From an uncultured Oscillospiraceae bacterium (GTDB taxonomy: Bacteria; Bacillota; Clostridia; Oscillospirales; Oscillospiraceae), in the NCBI GenBank assembly GCA_934553255.1, contig CAKTEZ010000010.1:1-51804 (forward strand): a stretch of DNA of 51,804 nt, read 5' to 3'. The position numbers and the translations under genes were made by a program. A model generated the notes under the pieces. The model had not been told where the DNA came from. It saw nothing but the letters and a program-made list of their open reading frames with translations, and ran no database searches. Shown here one piece after another: positions 48,482 to 51,804 of this stretch. Position 1 is the first letter of the stretch, and every line of letters starts with the position of its first letter.

Positions 48482-51361
48482 TCAGATTTTGCCAAGCTCG
48501 TGGAGGAGCTTCTCCGGCGTCATCGGCCACGAGCGCATCCACACGCCGCAGGCGTCGTGAATGGCGATGCCGATGGCGGGCGCCGCGCCGTTGCAGGCGA
48601 TCTCGGAGATGGACTTCGCGCCGAAGGGACCGAAATCGTCGTTCACATCGATCAGCACGGACTTGAAATCCTCCGGCGCTTCGCCGATCATCGGCGCGCC
48701 GTAATCCGTGAGGTTCGCGTTGATGCACCTGCCGTTCTCGTCCAGCTTCATATCCTCATAGAGCGTATGGCCGATGGACTTCATGGCGGCGCCGTACATC
48801 TGGCACAGCGCGATCTCGGGGTTGATGGGCGTACCGGCGTCCTGCAGAGCGTAGAACTTCTGCACCTTGATCTCGCCGGTCCTGACATTGACCGCGACCT
48901 GTGCAAAATGCGCGCCGTAGGGTACGGAGGAGGCCGTGGTGACATAGCTGCCGTGCGCGACCATCTGCCCGCGACCGTCGCCCGCGATCGCCGCGTGGGA
49001 CAGCTCGCCGTAGGTGAGCGCCTTCCCGCTCGTCTTGGAGTAGACCTCGCCGGGTGCGCGAACATCAAGGTCCTCGACCTTCTCGTTCATCTGCAGCGCG
49101 GCCTCCGTCAAAATCTTTTCTTTCAGCTTCTTCGCCGCCAGCAGAGAGGCGTTGCCGCTGAAGAATGTGCCGGAGGAGGCGTAGGCGCCGGTGTCGAACA
49201 CGCAGGAGTCCGTATCGCCGGACACGACCGTGATCTTCTCCATCGGGAGCTTGAGGACCTCCTTCACCGCCTTGGCGGAGATGGTGTCAAGCCCCGTGCC
49301 GAGGTCCGCGCCGCCGCTGTTGAGAATGACCGTTCCGTCCGTTTCCAGCTTGGCGATGGCTTCGGCGTGGTCCAGCCCGGGCAGACCGCTGCCCTGCATG
49401 ATCATGGCAAAGCCCTTGCCGATCTTCCAGTCGGGATCGTTGGAAACTACCTTCTTGCCCCACTCGATCATGTCGCAGCCCTTGGCAATGGCTTCGTCCA
49501 GACCGCAGGAGCCGACGGGAACGACATTGCCCTCGCGGCCCTCGCCGAGACCCTTGAGGATCTCGAGCATATAACCCTCGCTGACATGGTTCTTCTCCAC
49601 CATCGTGCGGTAGTCCACGCCCAGCTTGTCCGCCAGCTCCGCCATTGCCATCATGATGCCGTAGGTACCCTTCGGCGTGCCGTAGCCCTGATACGCGCCC
49701 GCGGGCGGCGTATTGGTGTAAAAGACCTTCAGGTCATACGCCATATTATCCACAGCGAAGAGCGGCAGCGTCTTGGAGCAGCTGTTCATCGGGACGGTCA
49801 GGCAATGGTTGCCGAACGGACCGGTGTTGGCGCAGACCTCCATAAAGAGCGCGGTGATGGTGCCGTCCTTCTTGCCGCCCATCTTCACCTTCACGCGCAT
49901 GGGGTGACGGGTGGAGTTGGCGTAAAATTCCTCGGCGCGGGTGTTGCGGTAGTAGACGGGCTTTCCGGTGACCCACGCGGCGTAGCCGGTCAGATCCTCC
50001 ACGAGAATGTCCTGCTTGCTGCCGTAGCCGCCGCCGACACGCTCTTTGATGACATGGATCTTATTTTCCGGAATGCCGCACACCCAGCTGACGATGCGGC
50101 GCACATGGTACGGCACCTGCGTAGCGCAGTTGAGTACCAGACGCCCGCCCTCGATATGCGCGTAGCAGACATGCGGCTCGAGCGGCGTGTGCTGGATCTG
50201 GCTGGTCTGGTAGGTGCGCTCCACGATGGCGTCCGCCTCGGCGAAGCCCTTTTCCATATCGCCGATGCCGCCTTTGTTGGACGCCGCGATATTCTTGTGG
50301 ATGTCCGCGCCCAGCGGGAACTGGTAGACGACCTTGCCCTCGCGCTCGTCGCCCGCGAGCTTATTGTACTCCGCGAGGTCCGCGGGTGCACCCACATTGT
50401 AGATGACCTCGCCGTTGTGGACAAGCGGCGCGCCCTCGGCCATGGCCTCCTCGACCGTGTAGACCGCGCCCTGCGGCTCATACTCGACCTTGATGAGCGC
50501 GGCGGCCTGATCGGCGATCTCCGGCGTGCGGGCGATGATGCCCGCGACGCGGTCGCCAATATGGCGGACCTTCAGATTGAAGAGCCGACGGTCGTGCGGG
50601 GACGGCTCGGGGTTGCCCTGGCCGGCCTGCATATAGTGCGTTTCCGGCGTATTGTAGGCGGTGAGAACGGCGGCGACGCCAGGCAGCTTCTCCGCCTCGC
50701 TCGTGTCGATGGACTTGATGTAAGCGCTGGCAAAGGGGCTGCGGAGAACATGCAGGCACCATGCGTTCTCCGGCACCTTGTCCTCCACGAAGACCGGCTC
50801 GCCGGAGACCAGCGCCGCGCCGTCGATCTTGCCGCAGGGCTTACCGACGACCTCAAGGTTGGGACGGAAGGACGGCGCGATCTCGCTGCGGAATTCGCCG
50901 AAGTCGCGCAGCTCAATGGCAAGCTTGACGGCGAGGTAGTAATGCTCATAGCCCGCGTCGCGGATAAAGATGCTAGTGAGTACATCCTTGATCTCTTCAC
51001 GGGTGGGGTCGGGCTTCTGCTCGAGAAGCCATGTCAAGATCAGCGCGGCGGCAGGCGCGTTGTACGCGCTCTGCACGATGCCCGCGGCGACCATGGCCTT
51101 CTGCACATTGTTCAGCTCACGCCCGTTCAGCAGGCTCTCGGCAGTACGGATCTCCGCGCCCTCAGCCTGATAGAAGAGAATGAAGTTCGCATACTTGAGC
51201 TTGCCGTTAAAGACAATGGTATCGCTGCCGGCGAAGCCCTCGGCGTCGTCGCTGTCGCGGACGCTGCGGTAACCGGCATGGTACAAGACATCACGAAGCC
51301 TTGCGGTGGGTTCGGCGCGAAGGACGACCTCTTCGCCGTTGATTCTGCATTTCAGTTCCAT
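48482..51361 (-). CDS. xdhD: XdhD-type molybdenum hydroxylase (xanthine/hypoxanthine dehydrogenase family)
   Basis: A 959-residue protein with the architecture of E. coli XdhD. Residues 1-160 correspond to the 2Fe-2S domain of xanthine dehydrogenase, but every cluster cysteine is replaced (GFAGSD near 42-47 in place of CGxC; VQSAYNAP for QCGFCTP; IRDAGY for CRCTGY). Residues from about 170 form the molybdopterin-binding catalytic domain: VGGGYGSKQD, GAYQGYGTPKG, QGSGLPGLDHA, SGGADLGTGLDT, GAYASSGT and FGAKSISEIACNGAAPAI. It likely oxidises purines such as xanthine or hypoxanthine with molybdenum cofactor; the homologues are linked to selenium-dependent purine use. GGGAGG precedes the ATG and overlaps the stop of the FAD subunit gene. 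Confidence 0.93.
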   Translation of the reverse strand: MELKCRINGEEVVLRAEPTARLRDVLYHAGYRSVRDSDDAEGFAGSDTIVFNGKLKYANFILFYQAEGAEIRTAESLLNGRELNNVQKAMVAAGIVQSAYNAPAAALILTWLLEQKPDPTREEIKDVLTSIFIRDAGYEHYYLAVKLAIELRDFGEFRSEIAPSFRPNLEVVGKPCGKIDGAALVSGEPVFVEDKVPENAWCLHVLRSPFASAYIKSIDTSEAEKLPGVAAVLTAYNTPETHYMQAGQGNPEPSPHDRRLFNLKVRHIGDRVAGIIARTPEIADQAAALIKVEYEPQGAVYTVEEAMAEGAPLVHNGEVIYNVGAPADLAEYNKLAGDEREGKVVYQFPLGADIHKNIAASNKGGIGDMEKGFAEADAIVERTYQTSQIQHTPLEPHVCYAHIEGGRLVLNCATQVPYHVRRIVSWVCGIPENKIHVIKERVGGGYGSKQDILVEDLTGYAAWVTGKPVYYRNTRAEEFYANSTRHPMRVKVKMGGKKDGTITALFMEVCANTGPFGNHCLTVPMNSCSKTLPLFAVDNMAYDLKVFYTNTPPAGAYQGYGTPKGTYGIMMAMAELADKLGVDYRTMVEKNHVSEGYMLEILKGLGEGREGNVVPVGSCGLDEAIAKGCDMIEWGKKVVSNDPDWKIGKGFAMIMQGSGLPGLDHAEAIAKLETDGTVILNSGGADLGTGLDTISAKAVKEVLKLPMEKITVVSGDTDSCVFDTGAYASSGTFFSGNASLLAAKKLKEKILTEAALQMNEKVEDLDVRAPGEVYSKTSGKALTYGELSHAAIAGDGRGQMVAHGSYVTTASSVPYGAHFAQVAVNVRTGEIKVQKFYALQDAGTPINPEIALCQMYGAAMKSIGHTLYEDMKLDENGRCINANLTDYGAPMIGEAPEDFKSVLIDVNDDFGPFGAKSISEIACNGAAPAIGIAIHDACGVWMRSWPMTPEKLLHELGKI

Positions 51362-51366
51362 CGCTG

Positions 51367-51804
51367 TTACCTCCCGAGTGTGAAAACAATGCCTGCAAGG
51401 TACTTCTTGTACGCTGCGCTGCCGGTCAGGTCGTCCACATAGGTGGCTTGCCTGGCAATGTCCGGCGTCGTGCCGTAGACAAGGCCGCTGCCCTGCACGC
51501 TCAACGCGTAGATGCCGCCGCTCTCGGCGGCGATGAGCGCCGCGTGGCTGGAGGAGGTATTTCCGAAGCGCTTGACGCTGCCCTCGCGGTCCTTATCGAC
51601 CACGACATATTCGATCAGGTGCTTGCAGTCGCTTTGCAGATACTCGCCGACGGGCTTATCCTGCTCGCCGTGCGGCGTAACGGACTTGAGTACCGCGTCC
51701 GCCGCGGTCAGCGCGGCGGCAAGATAGCTGTCGGAGCGGCGCAGGCCGAGGTTGCCGCCGACCGTCGCGCTGTTGCGCTTGGCAAAGGAGGCGCAGAAGC
51801 CGGC
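51367..51804 (-). CDS. FAD-binding subunit of molybdenum hydroxylase (partial, runs off right edge)
   Basis: The last 145 residues of an FAD-binding protein of the xanthine dehydrogenase medium-subunit/YgfM type; the N-terminus is outside the window. The visible RNSATVGGNLGLRRSDSYLAAAL matches the second FAD-binding block of the family, and the C-terminal half resembles the CO-dehydrogenase flavoprotein C-domain. It lies 5 bases before xdhD, so the two are co-translated and the electrons from XdhD probably pass to this flavin subunit. The gene beyond the edge may hold a true 2Fe-2S subunit. Confidence 0.85.
   Translation of the reverse strand, partial: AGFCASFAKRNSATVGGNLGLRRSDSYLAAALTAADAVLKSVTPHGEQDKPVGEYLQSDCKHLIEYVVVDKDREGSVKRFGNTSSSHAALIAAESGGIYALSVQGSGLVYGTTPDIARQATYVDDLTGSAAYKKYLAGIVFTLGR

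Noticed and set aside
1..51804. CRISPR arrays, insertion sequences, rRNA genes
   Set aside because: No regularly spaced repeats, no transposase motifs with terminal inverted repeats and no rRNA signature sequences were seen on either strand.

Overview
This 51.8-kb window is ordinary, densely packed chromosome from a GC-rich low-molecular-type Firmicute. The tig-clpP-clpX-lon-engB order, the rplS-lepB-rbgA-rnhB-yraN run, rqcH with Mini-III (mrnC), AddAB, a lipoteichoic-acid-synthase-like enzyme and near-consensus SigA promoters (TTGACA, 17 bp, TATAAT type) all point to class Clostridia. An Oscillospiraceae-like gut anaerobe is my best guess, by inference only. Nothing in the window is a phage, an insertion sequence or a CRISPR array. 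The only visibly foreign-looking stretch is the AT-rich first 300 bases beside a tRNA-Ala gene.

Layout. 1-2.5 kb: AT-rich edge, tRNA-Ala(GGC) on the minus strand, then ridA and an NSS-family sodium symporter on the plus strand. 2.5-8.2 kb: one giant minus-strand cyclic-di-GMP protein (REC, HD-GYP, GGDEF, degenerate GGDEF, EAL, PAS/GAF) behind a strong promoter and a possibly structured leader. 8.3-11.1 kb: a methyltransferase and ECF S-component pair, and a membrane-anchored MerR-RDD regulator with its own 19-bp-spacer promoter. 11.2-14.7 kb: an LTA-synthase-like enzyme and a dicarboxylate/amino-acid symporter. 14.7-25.2 kb: minus-strand housekeeping, with protein folding and proteolysis (tig, clpP, clpX, lon), ribosome assembly (engB, rbgA), RNase HII, yraN, signal peptidase and ribosomal protein L19. 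25.2-32.7 kb: addB-addA recombination nuclease with an ElaA-type acetyltransferase. 32.7-34.0 kb: a divergent marR-tauE operon with a visible operator. 34.0-39.5 kb: ispE, two small membrane proteins, a DUF1015 protein, DUF378, rqcH and mrnC. 39.6-41.0 kb: hisS. 41.2-47.8 kb: an MMPL/RND transporter translationally overlapped with a secreted, membrane-anchored GLUG/coiled-coil protein, then a DivIVA-like coiled-coil protein. 47.8-51.8 kb: a cytidylate-kinase-like protein and an XdhD-type molybdenum hydroxylase with its FAD subunit, which runs off the right edge.

How the parts fit. Two quality-control themes recur: nascent chains and misfolded proteins (tig, ClpXP, Lon) and stalled ribosomes (RqcH), which in Firmicutes feeds Ala-tailed chains to ClpXP. 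Most minus-strand genes are tightly coupled by 4- to 14-base overlaps. The best candidates for something little described are the MMPL + GLUG/coiled-coil envelope pair (41.2-47.0 kb), the all-in-one c-di-GMP protein with its leader, and the MerR-RDD-sensor fusion. All calls come from reading the sequence; no database search was run.
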